The translations under genes were made by a program, and so were the position numbers. From NCBI RefSeq assembly GCF_036864975.1, contig NZ_CP104311.1, positions 3,165,513-3,229,512 of the forward strand: a stretch of 64,000 bases of DNA, in the 5' to 3' direction. Positions within the stretch are counted from its first letter, which is position 1. The number at the start of each line of letters is the position of its first letter. Of the stretch, positions 18,591 to 27,902 are shown piece by piece. Origin of the DNA: Methylococcus capsulatus. Lineage in GTDB: Bacteria > Pseudomonadota > Gammaproteobacteria > Methylococcales > Methylococcaceae. Under the pieces are notes generated by a model. That model saw nothing but the letters and a program-made list of their open reading frames with translations, was not told where the DNA came from and made no database searches.

Positions 18591-19751
18591 CTATTTGACC
18601 CACAGTTTCAGCAATATCGCGGCCAGCAGCGAACATCCGGCGCCGAAGCCGAAAGCCGTGAGTGGACCGGCGTATTGCCAAAGCGCTCCGAAGACCAAAG
18701 ATGCCGGCAGCAACATGATACCAGTGGTCAGATTGAACCAGCCGTAAGCCGTTCCCAACAAAGCGGGCGGTGCCATATCGGCGACCAGAGCTTTTTCCGC
18801 ACCCTCGGTCGCTGCCATAAAAAGGCCGTAAAAGGCGAACAGCGGCCACAACAACAAAAGGCTAGAGCCGTTCAGGCCGAGGCACGAATAAAACAGGGCA
18901 TAGACCATCCATCCCGTGAAAATCATGGGCACGCGACCGACACGGTCCGAAAGCCCCGACAGGTATGTGGAAAACAGCATGGCGACCAGGGAGGTCGTGC
19001 CCCACAGCAGGGGAACCTGGTATTCCGGCAAACCCAAATCCCGAGCGCGCAGCAATAAAAACATGTTGGACGAGTTACCCAGTGTGAACAACGCCAGCAC
19101 CCAGAGATAACGCATGAACGCGCGCGGCAGCTTTTGCAGATTCCAGTCGAGCGGCTCGCCGTCATAGCGGATCTCCCGCGCCGGTTCTTGGACCGAAACG
19201 GTCAGGAAGACCGCCACGGCGCCGGGAAGCGCGGCCCAGAGGAAGATCTCCGTGATGGGTACTTCCGCCGCCATCAGCACGGTCGCCGCTAGCGGCCCGA
19301 GCACCGCGCCGGCATTGTCCATGGCGCGCTGCAATCCGAAGGCCAGGCCGCGCTGGCCGGCAGCGACACTGGCGGCCAGCATGGCATCCCGGGGCGATGA
19401 TCGCAGCCCCTTGCCTAAACGGTCGGCGAAGCGCAAGGCCAGCACCAAGGGCCAGACCGTGGCGAGCGCCAAGAGAGGACGGGAGATCGCCGCCAGGCTG
19501 TAGCCGCAGACCACCAGGAATTTGGCACGGTGCACCCGGTCGGCAATGATTCCGGAAAACAGCTTGAGCAGGCTGCTCACCATTTCGGCGATGCCTTCGA
19601 TGATGCCCAAAGCCCTGGGACCCGCCATCAGGACGGAAGTGAGGTAAATCGGGACGAGGGGATAGACCAGTTCGCTGGCCAAATCGTTGAACAGGCTGAC
19701 CAGGCCAAGCAGCCAAACGGCGGAGGGTAGCGAAAAAACCTGCTGAAACAT
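18591..19751 (-). CDS. Major facilitator superfamily transporter
   Basis: 386 aa with about 11-12 hydrophobic helices. The MFS loop 2-3 region reads FSGIIADRVHRAKFLVVCGY and the equivalent in the second half is LSGLSDRVGRVPMIFTGW. Helix 4 region has DRLGKGLRSSPRDAMLAAS, typical of a group of proteobacterial MFS proteins of unknown substrate. Ribosome site GGAG lies five to six bases before ATG 19751, and an in-frame TAG sits just upstream, so the start is firm. The substrate is unknown. A (GGCGG)12 tract lies about 170 bases upstream of its start. Confidence 0.88.
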   Translation of the reverse strand: MFQQVFSLPSAVWLLGLVSLFNDLASELVYPLVPIYLTSVLMAGPRALGIIEGIAEMVSSLLKLFSGIIADRVHRAKFLVVCGYSLAAISRPLLALATVWPLVLALRFADRLGKGLRSSPRDAMLAASVAAGQRGLAFGLQRAMDNAGAVLGPLAATVLMAAEVPITEIFLWAALPGAVAVFLTVSVQEPAREIRYDGEPLDWNLQKLPRAFMRYLWVLALFTLGNSSNMFLLLRARDLGLPEYQVPLLWGTTSLVAMLFSTYLSGLSDRVGRVPMIFTGWMVYALFYSCLGLNGSSLLLLWPLFAFYGLFMAATEGAEKALVADMAPPALLGTAYGWFNLTTGIMLLPASLVFGALWQYAGPLTAFGFGAGCSLLAAILLKLWVK

Positions 19752-19920
19752 CGGGACTCCTTCGATTGCTGAAAGGGTCTGGTCGTGGTGGTTCTATCCC
19801 GATTGGGATTCGATCCGCTGGCCCAACCACACCGTCTTTCCTGGAGCGCTGGGAACTCGATAATGGTGCCGTCAACTTCCGCCCGCCTGCAACAGTGCCC
19901 GCGAGGTCCGGCGCACGGCG

Positions 19921-19980
19921 GGCGGGGCGGGGCGGGGCGGGGCGGGGCGGGGCGGGGCGGGGCGGGGCGGGGCGGGGCGG
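19921..19980 (+). repeat. Pentanucleotide tandem repeat (GGCGG)12
   Basis: Twelve perfect copies of a 5-base unit in 60 bases, seen directly. On the plus strand it gives eleven runs of four G separated by single C, a strong candidate for G-quadruplex formation; the minus strand is correspondingly C-rich. The unit length is not a multiple of three, so each unit gained or lost changes the reading frame. It truncates the HEAT/zinc-ribbon frame and lies upstream of the MFS start. Long perfect arrays are also prone to assembly error. Confidence 0.95.
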
Positions 19981-20283
19981 CATTTTCCCCGAAGCCTGCG
20001 CCATAGTCACACCTTCGGCGACATCGACCGGATGGCGCAACGCACAAACCTGGAGTGCGGAGGCGGCGGCTCCTTCCTCCTTTCGCAGTCCCGGAGCGAT
20101 GATCGCGCGCATGCGCACCTCAGCCAACGGATGGGACAGTGCATGAATCAGCCGGGCGGCATAGCTCCTGTGATGCTGGTCGGCAACACTCGAACCGCAA
20201 TACGGACATACTCCCACGGACTCCGGAAGTTTCACGAAACACTGCAGGCAAAAGGACGGATGCGCTGCCAATGTCAGCGCCAA
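19981..20283 (-). pseudogene. Zinc-ribbon/HEAT-repeat protein gene, truncated at the GGCGG tract
   Basis: On the minus strand a frame beginning around TTG 20283 (start uncertain; no ATG after the enolase stop) encodes a zinc ribbon CLQCFVKLPESVGVCPYC and then HEAT-like helices (SYAARLIHALSHPLAEVRMR, LRHPVDVAEGVTMAQA). At 19980 it runs into the GGCGG tract, which in this frame reads as Pro-Ala-Pro-Pro-Arg repeats. After that the homology is lost and the frame continues out of phase over the start of the MFS gene. A normal HEAT protein would continue with more helices, so I read this as a truncated gene. It starts 14 bases after the enolase stop and may have been its operon partner. Confidence 0.5.
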
Positions 20284-20296
20284 CGGATCGGTCGGC

Positions 20297-21562
20297 TTAG
20301 CGGCCAAATCTGGCGGCCTTACCCAGCTCCGACTCGATTTCCAATAGTCGGTTGTATTTGGCCATGCGCTCGGAACGGCACACCGACCCGGTCTTGATCT
20401 GCCCGCCCCCCATGGCAACGGCGAAATCAGCCATGAAAGTATCTTCGGTCTCCCCCGAACGGTGGGAAACCACGAAGCTCCAGCCGGCCTTTCGGCACAG
20501 ATGGACGGCTTCCACCGTCTCGGTGACGGTGCCGATCTGGTTGAGCTTGATCAGCGCCGCGTTGCAGCTTTTCTCCTCGATCGCTCGCGCGATGAAACGG
20601 GTGTTGGTGACCAGAAGATCGTCTCCGACGATCTGGATTTTCTCACCCAGCACGGCAGTGTGCTCGCGGAAGCCATCCCAGTCGTTTTCCGCAAGGCCGT
20701 CCTCGATAGAAACGATGGGGTATTTGTCGATCCAGCGGCGGTAGAGATCGGTCATTTCGGAACTGGTCTTGTCGCCCTGACCGCTGCGCGTCAGGCGGTA
20801 AACGCCGTTTTCGTAAAATGAACTGGCGGCGGGGTCGAGGGCGATGGCGATGTCCTCGCCGGGCTCGTAGCCGGCTTTCGCGATGGCTTCGACGATCAGA
20901 TCGCAGGCTTCGTCATTGCTCTGCAATTGGGGGGCGAAACCGCCTTCGTCCCCCACTGCGGTAGTATGGCCCTTGGCCTTGAGGAGGGACTTCAATGCCT
21001 GGAAGATTTCCGTTGCGTAACGCATCGCTTCGGCGAAGCTGGGCGCGCCGACCGGCATAATCATGAACTCCTGGAAATCCAAGCTACTGTCCGCATGCTT
21101 GCCGCCATTCAGGATATTGATCATCGGGATGGGCAGGCGCGCCTGGCCGGCACCACCGAGATAGGCATAGAGCGGCAGCCCCGCACTTTTTGCCGCGGCG
21201 ACAGCGACGGCTTCCGAGACGCCCAGAATAGCGTTGGCGCCCAGTTTTTCCTTGTTCGCCGTGCCATCGAGCTCGATCATCAGGCTGTCGATCTCCCCTT
21301 GCCGCCAGGGCTCCAAACCTATGACGGCCGGTGCGATGACATCGTTCACATTGCGCACGGCTTTCAGCACCCCTTGGCCGCCATGGGCATTCGGGTCACC
21401 ATCCCGCAGCTCGACGGCCTCGTTCTCGCCGGTTGAGGCCCCTGACGGAATCGAGGCAGTGGCCGCCGTTCCATCGGTCAGTGTGAGCCGGACGCGCACG
21501 GTGGGCACGCCGCGGGAATCGTAAATCGGCATGGCTTGGACGGATTCGATACGGGTATTCAT
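20297..21562 (-). CDS. eno: Enolase (phosphopyruvate hydratase)
   Basis: 421 aa from ATG 21562, preceded by GGAG six bases upstream; a longer frame upstream is not enolase-like. Interconverts 2-phosphoglycerate and phosphoenolpyruvate in glycolysis/gluconeogenesis. Visible signatures: [40 protein letters not shown], the metal-ligand segment [29 protein letters not shown] and [18 protein letters not shown]. All look intact and length is usual (about 430). It sits among transporters and degraded genes and not next to pyrG or other common partners, so it may be a second, acquired enolase. That is inference. Confidence 0.92.
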   Translation of the reverse strand: MNTRIESVQAMPIYDSRGVPTVRVRLTLTDGTAATASIPSGASTGENEAVELRDGDPNAHGGQGVLKAVRNVNDVIAPAVIGLEPWRQGEIDSLMIELDGTANKEKLGANAILGVSEAVAVAAAKSAGLPLYAYLGGAGQARLPIPMINILNGGKHADSSLDFQEFMIMPVGAPSFAEAMRYATEIFQALKSLLKAKGHTTAVGDEGGFAPQLQSNDEACDLIVEAIAKAGYEPGEDIAIALDPAASSFYENGVYRLTRSGQGDKTSSEMTDLYRRWIDKYPIVSIEDGLAENDWDGFREHTAVLGEKIQIVGDDLLVTNTRFIARAIEEKSCNAALIKLNQIGTVTETVEAVHLCRKAGWSFVVSHRSGETEDTFMADFAVAMGGGQIKTGSVCRSERMAKYNRLLEIESELGKAARFGR

Positions 21563-21663
21563 GAAGACTCCTTCAGGTGATGATCCAGAGAAAAAAGTGC
21601 TGCCGTTCCGCAACGTACGAAATCGGCTGAAGCGCAGGCAAGATAGCGAGCCGTCATGACGAG

Positions 21664-22704
21664 TCACGGCTCCTGGACGGCAGGTTGGCCGAATGCCGGC
21701 TGGTCCTCGTCCGCCGGTACGCCTGGTCTGCTCGGCAGACTACGGATTCTAAACACGGTGATAAATCCCAGGAGAAAGGCGAGGCCCAGCGCTATCGGAT
21801 CCAGGGGATAGAGAACGACGGAAAGTGCAAGCACGCCGAGACTCAATTTCAACAATTTGTCCTTCGACTCCGTCCCCAGGCTATGGAAGCGTTCCCACTC
21901 GCGCAGAACCGGACCGAACAGAGGGAACCCCTGCAATCGAAGGTACAGACGGGGCGATGAGCGTGCCAGGAAGAAACTCGTGGCGACCAGAAACGGGACG
22001 GTGGGGAGGCCGGGAATGATCAGAGCCGCCAGTGTGAGGAGAAACGACACCCCCGCACTGAAAAGGTACGGAATTTGGAGAAATCGCGGCACCGGCCGGG
22101 GCGGAACCGCGGCCGTGATGGTATCCATGTCCGACCATTGCCGATGAGCTGCATGGATGATGTCGAGCGGCGAAAGTTCCGAGCGGCTCAGGTCGATCAT
22201 AAGACGTTGCGGCACGAAGCCGATCCGGCAGGATTGAATCCCGTCAACCTGGTCGAGCCGGTCGGCAATGCCGAGCAGCACAATGGGTTTCGAAGATGCC
22301 GCCTCGATGCGGAGATCGAGGCGGTCGGGCGTTTGCAGCCGTGCTTCCCAAAGCATAGCGGAAGGCTTTCCGGGAAAAGCGGCCAACACGTCCCAGGTGG
22401 ACTTGGCTCGGGAGTCGCGAGAGTCCGAAGCCAGAGTAATGCACAACTCCGCCGCGAAAGCCTCCGACAACCGCTGGAGGTCACTGCCGGGATCGAACTC
22501 CAACACACAGGCGGATGCGACGAGGTCGATGCTGGCGGAGCGCACACCGGACAGCGACGTCGCTTTTTCAATCAATGTCCTGGCGCAGCCGCGCCGCTGC
22601 TGGTTGAAGATGCGCGGGGCATCGATTCGAAGCCGCCCCGACTGGCGATCCAGGTGGACGAAGAATTCCAGCGGCTTCCCGGGCCGAAGTTTGACGACAT
22701 TCAT
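21664..22704 (-). CDS. DUF454 (YbaN-like) membrane protein with N-terminal HMA-like domains
   Basis: 346 aa. The C-terminal third (about 220-320) has the DUF454/YbaN pattern: hydrophobic helix, [40 protein letters not shown], then two more helices. Family proteins are normally about 120 aa, so the first 200 residues are an addition. They look like two ferredoxin-like metal-binding-type folds ([21 protein letters not shown] and [20 protein letters not shown]) that lack the CxxC motif, much like the N terminus of the pseudo-ATPase at 1805. The gene is upstream of enolase on the same strand (about 100 bases apart). Function unknown. Confidence 0.75.
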   Translation of the reverse strand: MNVVKLRPGKPLEFFVHLDRQSGRLRIDAPRIFNQQRRGCARTLIEKATSLSGVRSASIDLVASACVLEFDPGSDLQRLSEAFAAELCITLASDSRDSRAKSTWDVLAAFPGKPSAMLWEARLQTPDRLDLRIEAASSKPIVLLGIADRLDQVDGIQSCRIGFVPQRLMIDLSRSELSPLDIIHAAHRQWSDMDTITAAVPPRPVPRFLQIPYLFSAGVSFLLTLAALIIPGLPTVPFLVATSFFLARSSPRLYLRLQGFPLFGPVLREWERFHSLGTESKDKLLKLSLGVLALSVVLYPLDPIALGLAFLLGFITVFRIRSLPSRPGVPADEDQPAFGQPAVQEP

Positions 22705-22813
22705 TCCGAACCCTCCTCCGCGATCGGCGGATTTAATTACGGATGGACGAAAAAACCCACGGCCTGCAAGGCATAGGTCGCTCTCAATTAACGTCCCTTC
22801 CAGCCAGTTGTAC

Positions 22814-23780
22814 TTACCGTCGGAACTGATCGAACTGACGATGAAAAACCGCGCCTGCGACCGCAGCGATCAAGTAGAGCTCGAAATCCAGGGTCAGTGG
22901 TTGCCCCAGCCAGGCGCCGGCCAGGACCAATGCCTGTGCCACAAACAGAAAAATCTGCAAGGTCGCGCCGATGGCGATCGCGATGGCCAGATCCATCTTG
23001 TTCTGCCAGGCCGCATTGAGACAATACTCCCGAACAAAAGTCAGGACGACTATGCCGGTGAACAAAGGCGACAGGTGCAGCACTTCAATCGTCCGCTTCA
23101 GCCTGTCCACCAGAATTTCTGGACACCAGAACCATGCCCAAGGTCGCCGCGAACAGGGCGGCGACCGTCTTTTTTGCAAGGGCCGATGCACCTGCGCCGG
23201 AGACATCCGGTCCGAACCCTCCACTTCTCCCGCCATGAACAAATGGCAGTGGGTACGCATCGAAAACAGGATCATCAGGCCCTAGACCTCCAGCAGCAAG
23301 GCCGAAGCGACTTGGGAGAACGTGTCCAGCGGGTCCGGCAACTCCCGATGAGTGGCGGCGTGCAGGGCCTATCGGCGTCGCCAGAGCGATGGCGGTCACT
23401 ACCAGCATCCAGGCGGGGTTCGGGCTGGAATGTTTGCTCCTTGAAGCACAGACCGCCTAGGAACATTGCGAGCCCCAGCCCCATAAGCAGGTTGACGAGC
23501 GTCGAGCTGCCGCGGACGGCATCGGTTAAGCTCGATTCGAGCGCCACACTGGCGATGATGAACTCGGTGGCATTGCCAATAGTGGCTTTCAGGAAGCTGC
23601 CCAGGTGCGGTCCCAAGTGTTCGGCGAGGTCTTCGGTGAACTCGCAATTAGGCGCGCCAAGGGTGGGATGGTGAATCCAGCCATCAGAATCTGCAGTAGT
23701 GGCGGCACGAAGGCGAGCATAAGCCATAGCAGCTTTTGTCCTGTTCGCATGACTGATCCTGACATTGCTAAAAGCCGGAA
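22814..23780 (-). pseudogene. Ca2+/H+ antiporter (CaxA/ChaA-type) pseudogene
   Basis: Pieces of a CaCA-family antiporter are readable in different minus-strand frames. The first piece (about 23400-23720) contains LAEHLGPHLGSFLKATIGNA and LGLAMFLGGLCFKEQTF. A middle piece near 23240-23330 keeps a short FSMRTHCHLF segment. The last piece (22814-23150) contains LHLSPLFTGIVVLTFV, KMDLAIAIAIGATLQIFLFV and GQPLTLDF. No single frame joins them and the expected GNAAE motif of the second half reads VREYCLNAAWQ, so several frameshifts and substitutions have accumulated. It lies downstream of the RND operon on the same strand. Confidence 0.8.
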
Positions 23781-23795
23781 AATGCGGGCTGCCGT

Positions 23796-26700
23796 TCACG
23801 GCTCATGAATACCCCTGCGGTTTATGTGGAATAAAGCATAAATTGCCGGCATGACAATCAATACCAGGGGCACGGCGAGGAGCAGGCCGGAAATGATGGC
23901 GATGGCGAGCGGTCTTTGCATGGCGGAGCCGGGTCCCATACCTAAGGCGAGCGGCATGAGCGCCAGAATTGCGACCAGCGATGTCATGAAGATCGGGCGC
24001 ATGCGCAGAATACCGGCACGGACCAAAGCAGGGGGATCCGGATTGCGGACCTGGCGAAGTTCTGAAAAATAAAACACGGCCACTTCGGTAACGATGCCCA
24101 CGATCAATGTCATCCCCATTAACGAAGAAATATTGAGCTCGGTTCCAGTCAGCCATAGCCCCGCAAACACGCCCGTGAGGGACAGCGAGGTGGTGGTCAG
24201 AATGGCCAACACGACTCTGATGCGTTCGTAAAAGAACAGGAGCAACAGGGCGACCAACAGGACGGCGCTGATGAAAACCAGGATCAGTCCCCGGAACGAA
24301 TCCTGCTGTTCACGGTAGAGTCCGCCATATTCGACATACACGCCCGGAGGGAGGGGCAGCGTGGCCACCCTTGTCTGCACGTCCGCGACTGTCGATCCCA
24401 GATCGCGTCCCTCGATTCGGGCAGTGACAGCCACCATCGCTTTCAGGTTTTCCCGCGTTTCCTGAGCCTGCCCTTCGATGACTTGCAGACGGGCCACGCG
24501 CTTCAAAGGAAAATCGTGGCCGTCAGGCGAGCGAATCCGCAGTGCTTCCAATTGCCCTAGACGCGTGCGTAGTGCCTCGTTCGTCCAAACGCGCACCCCG
24601 ATCATCTTCGCACCCGTCGTGATTTGAGTCGCTACCGTACCGGCCAGGAAATCCTGTATTTGCCTTGCCACCATGCCGGGACTCACACCTTCTAGGGCAG
24701 TTTGGACCGGATCGAAGTGAATTTCTATGGCATCACCGGCGAGCGTTATCCCATCGAACACTTCTACGACACCGGGAACGTCATCCAGTAAGGCTGCCAC
24801 CTGGGGCGAAAACTGGCGCAACACCTGGCTATCGTCACCGAAAAGCTTGATTTCGATGGGCTGAGGCACGGCAGTGAGATCGCCGAGCAAATCTTCCATG
24901 AGTTGGGCAGTTTCAATCTGCAAGCCGGGAACACGGCTTTCGATGGCCTCCCGCAATTCCGTCATGACATCCTCCACGTCCCGGCGGGGGCGTGGTTTGA
25001 GATGAATGAAAAAATCCCCTTCGTTGGCTTCGGTGATATGCCCACCCAGCGACAAGCCGGTACGCCTGGAATAACTATCGATGTCCTGGATCGTTGCAAT
25101 CATCCGCTCGACCTGATCGAGCAGCCGGTCAGTCTCAGTCAGAGAGGTTCCCGGAAGTGCCCGATAGTCCAGTACAAACCCTCCCTCATCCATATGGGGC
25201 ATGAAGCCGGAGCCCACCCGGCTGAACGCAACGACACCCGTGACGACCAAGGCGATGATGACAGGCAGTGTCCAAAGCGGCTGCCGCAGAAAGCGATGGA
25301 GCAGGCTGCCATAGGCCCGGTGGAACCGGGCCTGCGACGGCCCGACCGACTCCAAACGGAGCGCGTCCCGCCGGCTCAACAAGTGATTTGCCAGCAGCGG
25401 AACGGCGAGCACCGCAACCCCATAGGAAATGACCAAAGCCGATGCCATAGTCAAGGCAAGCGCCCGGAAAAATCCCCCCGTGATGCCGCCCAGAAACGGA
25501 AGGGGGAAGAACACCACGATCGTCGCGAGCGAGGAGCCCGTCAATGGATGCAGCATCTCTCTGGCGGCCGTCATTACCGTCCCATGTGTCGACTGGTCGT
25601 CCCGTGTTTCGCTTAAGCGACGCATGATATGTTCGATCATAACGACGGCATCGTCCGTCACCAGTCCTACGGCTGCGGCGAGCCCGCCCAAAGTCATGAT
25701 GTTGAAACTCTGTCCGAACAGCTTTAGCAGCCAGACCGTGGCGGAAATGACACCGGGAAGGACGATAAGCATGATCAGCGTGACGCGCAGATTGCGCAGA
25801 AATAAAAGCAGGATCAGTGCAGCCAAGACTGCACCGGAGACGAGTGCGTCGCGTACGCTGACAGCCGCGTCGTTGACCAGTTCCGACTGGTCGTAATAGG
25901 GTTTGAATTCGATGTCACCAGGAATCTGCGACGAGAAGCCGGCCAGCGCGCGCCGGGTCTCCTCGGCGATGGCCACCGTATTGGCTCCACGCTGCTGAAG
26001 GATGTTCACCAGCACGGCGTCCTTCCCGTTGCCGCTGACCTTTGTCCATTCGGGCCGATGGCCGCGTTCGACCCGGCCGACGTCTTCCAACTCCACGACA
26101 CCATCTAATCCGCTTCTGAGAATTGAATGCAGGATGTCCTCCTCGCTCCCTTGATGCGAATCAGCGAGCGTCAGGTAAAGATGGTAGTGCTCTTCCACTT
26201 TGCCTACGGCACTCACAACATTGGCATCGGAAAGCGCCGATGCAACTTCGGCCAGGGTAAGCCCCAGATCGTGCAGACGATCCGGATCCACCATGACCTG
26301 GTATTCCGCCTGCCGCCCGCCTAGAACCTGAACTTCCGCGACTCCAGGCAAGGCCGAAAGGAGCGGACGCAAACGGTAATAAGCAAAATCCCTCAAGGCG
26401 ACCGGGTCGTTGCGGACGGAAGTCAAGGCCAGACCCAACACCGGGAAAACCGTGGGGTCCATCCGTCGCGCCGTGAAACGGACACCGCCTGGAAGGTCCG
26501 GAAGGATTTGACTGACCACGGCCTGCACCTGTAACAGCGCGGTGACCATATCCGTGCCCCACTCGAAGGTCAGCGCCAGATCGGCCGAGCCGCGGCTCGT
26601 TGTCGAGCGGATCGCGCGCGCGTCCGGCACGGCACGGAGTGCCTGCTCCAACGGCTGGGTCACTTCCACCGCCATGCGATCCACCGGACGGTCTCCGGCA

Positions 26701-26846
26701 TCGACATTCACCACCACCCGTGGAAAATCCAGCGTCGGAAAGAGTGCCACCGGCAATCGCAGCGCCGTCACCATCCCGCCCAGGGCCAAAAGTGCCAGCA
26801 GAAACAGCAGCGAACGTCGGTGCGCCAAAAGCCAGGAGGCCATCAT
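23796..26846 (-). CDS. RND efflux permease (inner-membrane pump)
   Basis: 1016 aa, full length for an RND permease. Proton-driven tripartite efflux pump component. The N-terminal helix is followed by the large periplasmic loop, then the helix-4 region with GLAAAVGLVTDDAVVMIEHI (the Asp pair of the proton relay) and a second half repeating the layout (LMGMTLIVGIVTEVAVFYF). The family subgroup (metal HME versus organic HAE) is not clear from the sequence; substrates unknown. Its start ATGATG overlaps the TGA of the adaptor reading frame, showing that adaptor and pump were translationally coupled. It belongs to the operon regulator-kinase-OMF-adaptor-pump. Confidence 0.92.
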   Translation of the reverse strand: MMASWLLAHRRSLLFLLALLALGGMVTALRLPVALFPTLDFPRVVVNVDAGDRPVDRMAVEVTQPLEQALRAVPDARAIRSTTSRGSADLALTFEWGTDMVTALLQVQAVVSQILPDLPGGVRFTARRMDPTVFPVLGLALTSVRNDPVALRDFAYYRLRPLLSALPGVAEVQVLGGRQAEYQVMVDPDRLHDLGLTLAEVASALSDANVVSAVGKVEEHYHLYLTLADSHQGSEEDILHSILRSGLDGVVELEDVGRVERGHRPEWTKVSGNGKDAVLVNILQQRGANTVAIAEETRRALAGFSSQIPGDIEFKPYYDQSELVNDAAVSVRDALVSGAVLAALILLLFLRNLRVTLIMLIVLPGVISATVWLLKLFGQSFNIMTLGGLAAAVGLVTDDAVVMIEHIMRRLSETRDDQSTHGTVMTAAREMLHPLTGSSLATIVVFFPLPFLGGITGGFFRALALTMASALVISYGVAVLAVPLLANHLLSRRDALRLESVGPSQARFHRAYGSLLHRFLRQPLWTLPVIIALVVTGVVAFSRVGSGFMPHMDEGGFVLDYRALPGTSLTETDRLLDQVERMIATIQDIDSYSRRTGLSLGGHITEANEGDFFIHLKPRPRRDVEDVMTELREAIESRVPGLQIETAQLMEDLLGDLTAVPQPIEIKLFGDDSQVLRQFSPQVAALLDDVPGVVEVFDGITLAGDAIEIHFDPVQTALEGVSPGMVARQIQDFLAGTVATQITTGAKMIGVRVWTNEALRTRLGQLEALRIRSPDGHDFPLKRVARLQVIEGQAQETRENLKAMVAVTARIEGRDLGSTVADVQTRVATLPLPPGVYVEYGGLYREQQDSFRGLILVFISAVLLVALLLLFFYERIRVVLAILTTTSLSLTGVFAGLWLTGTELNISSLMGMTLIVGIVTEVAVFYFSELRQVRNPDPPALVRAGILRMRPIFMTSLVAILALMPLALGMGPGSAMQRPLAIAIISGLLLAVPLVLIVMPAIYALFHINRRGIHEP

Positions 26847-27892
26847 GGCACCTCGGCGGTCCGGATGGGCATCCCGTCACTGAGTTCATAATTGCCAGTG
26901 ACGATCACGCCTTCCCCAGCTTCGAGGCCGGCCTAGATCTCCACTCGCTGGCCATCGTCGAATCCGATCTCGACCCAACGCTGCCGCGCATGACCCTGTT
27001 CGTCCACGAACAGATAATGTCTTCCGTCCCGGCTGAGCACGGCTTGATACGGCACGGTGACCACCTGCCGATGCTCGGCGACGACGAGTTCAGCTTTGAC
27101 CGTGATGCCTGGTAACCAGTCCGATGAGCCGGTCAGCAGCACGACCGCTTCGGCCAGCCGGGTCTTCGGATCCACCTGATAATAAATGTGGTTAACTTGT
27201 CCCTCTTTGGGTGGAAGGCCAGGATGCAGTGGCTTTATCACGACCTTCTGGCCTTCCTGGACGATGGGCAAATCCTCCGGCTCAATGCCCAATCGCACTC
27301 TCAGCTTGTCGGCAGGGGCCAGAAGCAACAGCAGGGCACCGGGCGATACGATATCCCCGGCATGAACATGGACAGCTTCGACGTAGCCGTCGAGGTCCGC
27401 ACGCAGACACCTGTGGCTGGTTTCGCCCAGGCGCTTTCGCACATTGGCCAGGGCCGATTCGGCCTTGACCCGATTTTCTTCCGCCGTGCGGACCTCTGCG
27501 TTAGTGGCCAGTTGGCGAGTCCGCAAGTCCTGGAGGCGTTCCAAGTCTTTGGTGGCGAACTCGACCGCGATTCGGGCATGTTCCAGCTCCGTTGCGCTGT
27601 TGGCGGTCGCCGTCAGTTCAACCAGGGCGTCGCCCTTTCGTACCCGCTGTCCCGGTGCGACGTGCACGTGGGTAACCAGTCCCTCACCTTGAACGCTCAG
27701 CGCCTGGAGCTGGTCTGGAGCAAACTCCACGGTTCCGTACGCTGTAAGGGTCGTCCTCATGTCGGCCGGCTGCGCCGGCGCCAGCGTCACCAGGACGGAG
27801 GATTCGGTACTCGTTCCGTAGCCGGATGCGAGGCCGAGTATCGCGGCCAGCACCGAGCACCAGCGGTTCGCGGATTTCGATTTTCGGCTCAT
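26843..27892 (-). pseudogene. RND periplasmic adaptor (membrane fusion protein) gene interrupted by an amber codon
   Basis: From ATG 27892 the frame encodes a typical adaptor: signal-type N terminus (CSVLAAILGLASGY), barrel-sandwich half (GEGLVTHVHVAPGQRVRKGD), a coiled-coil hairpin (about 95-145), the second lipoyl half (LDGYVEAVHVHAGDIVSPGA) and beta-barrel. At codon 320 (26933-26935) there is a TAG. The same frame then continues for 29 more residues (AGLEAGEGVIVTGNYELSDG and on), exactly the usual adaptor C terminus, to TGA 26843-26845, which overlaps the pump start. So one substitution removes the C terminus. The damage could be a real null allele, a suppressible codon or a sequencing error. 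Truncated product: 319 aa. Confidence 0.85.
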
Positions 27893-27902
27893 GGCGTTTC
27901 TG

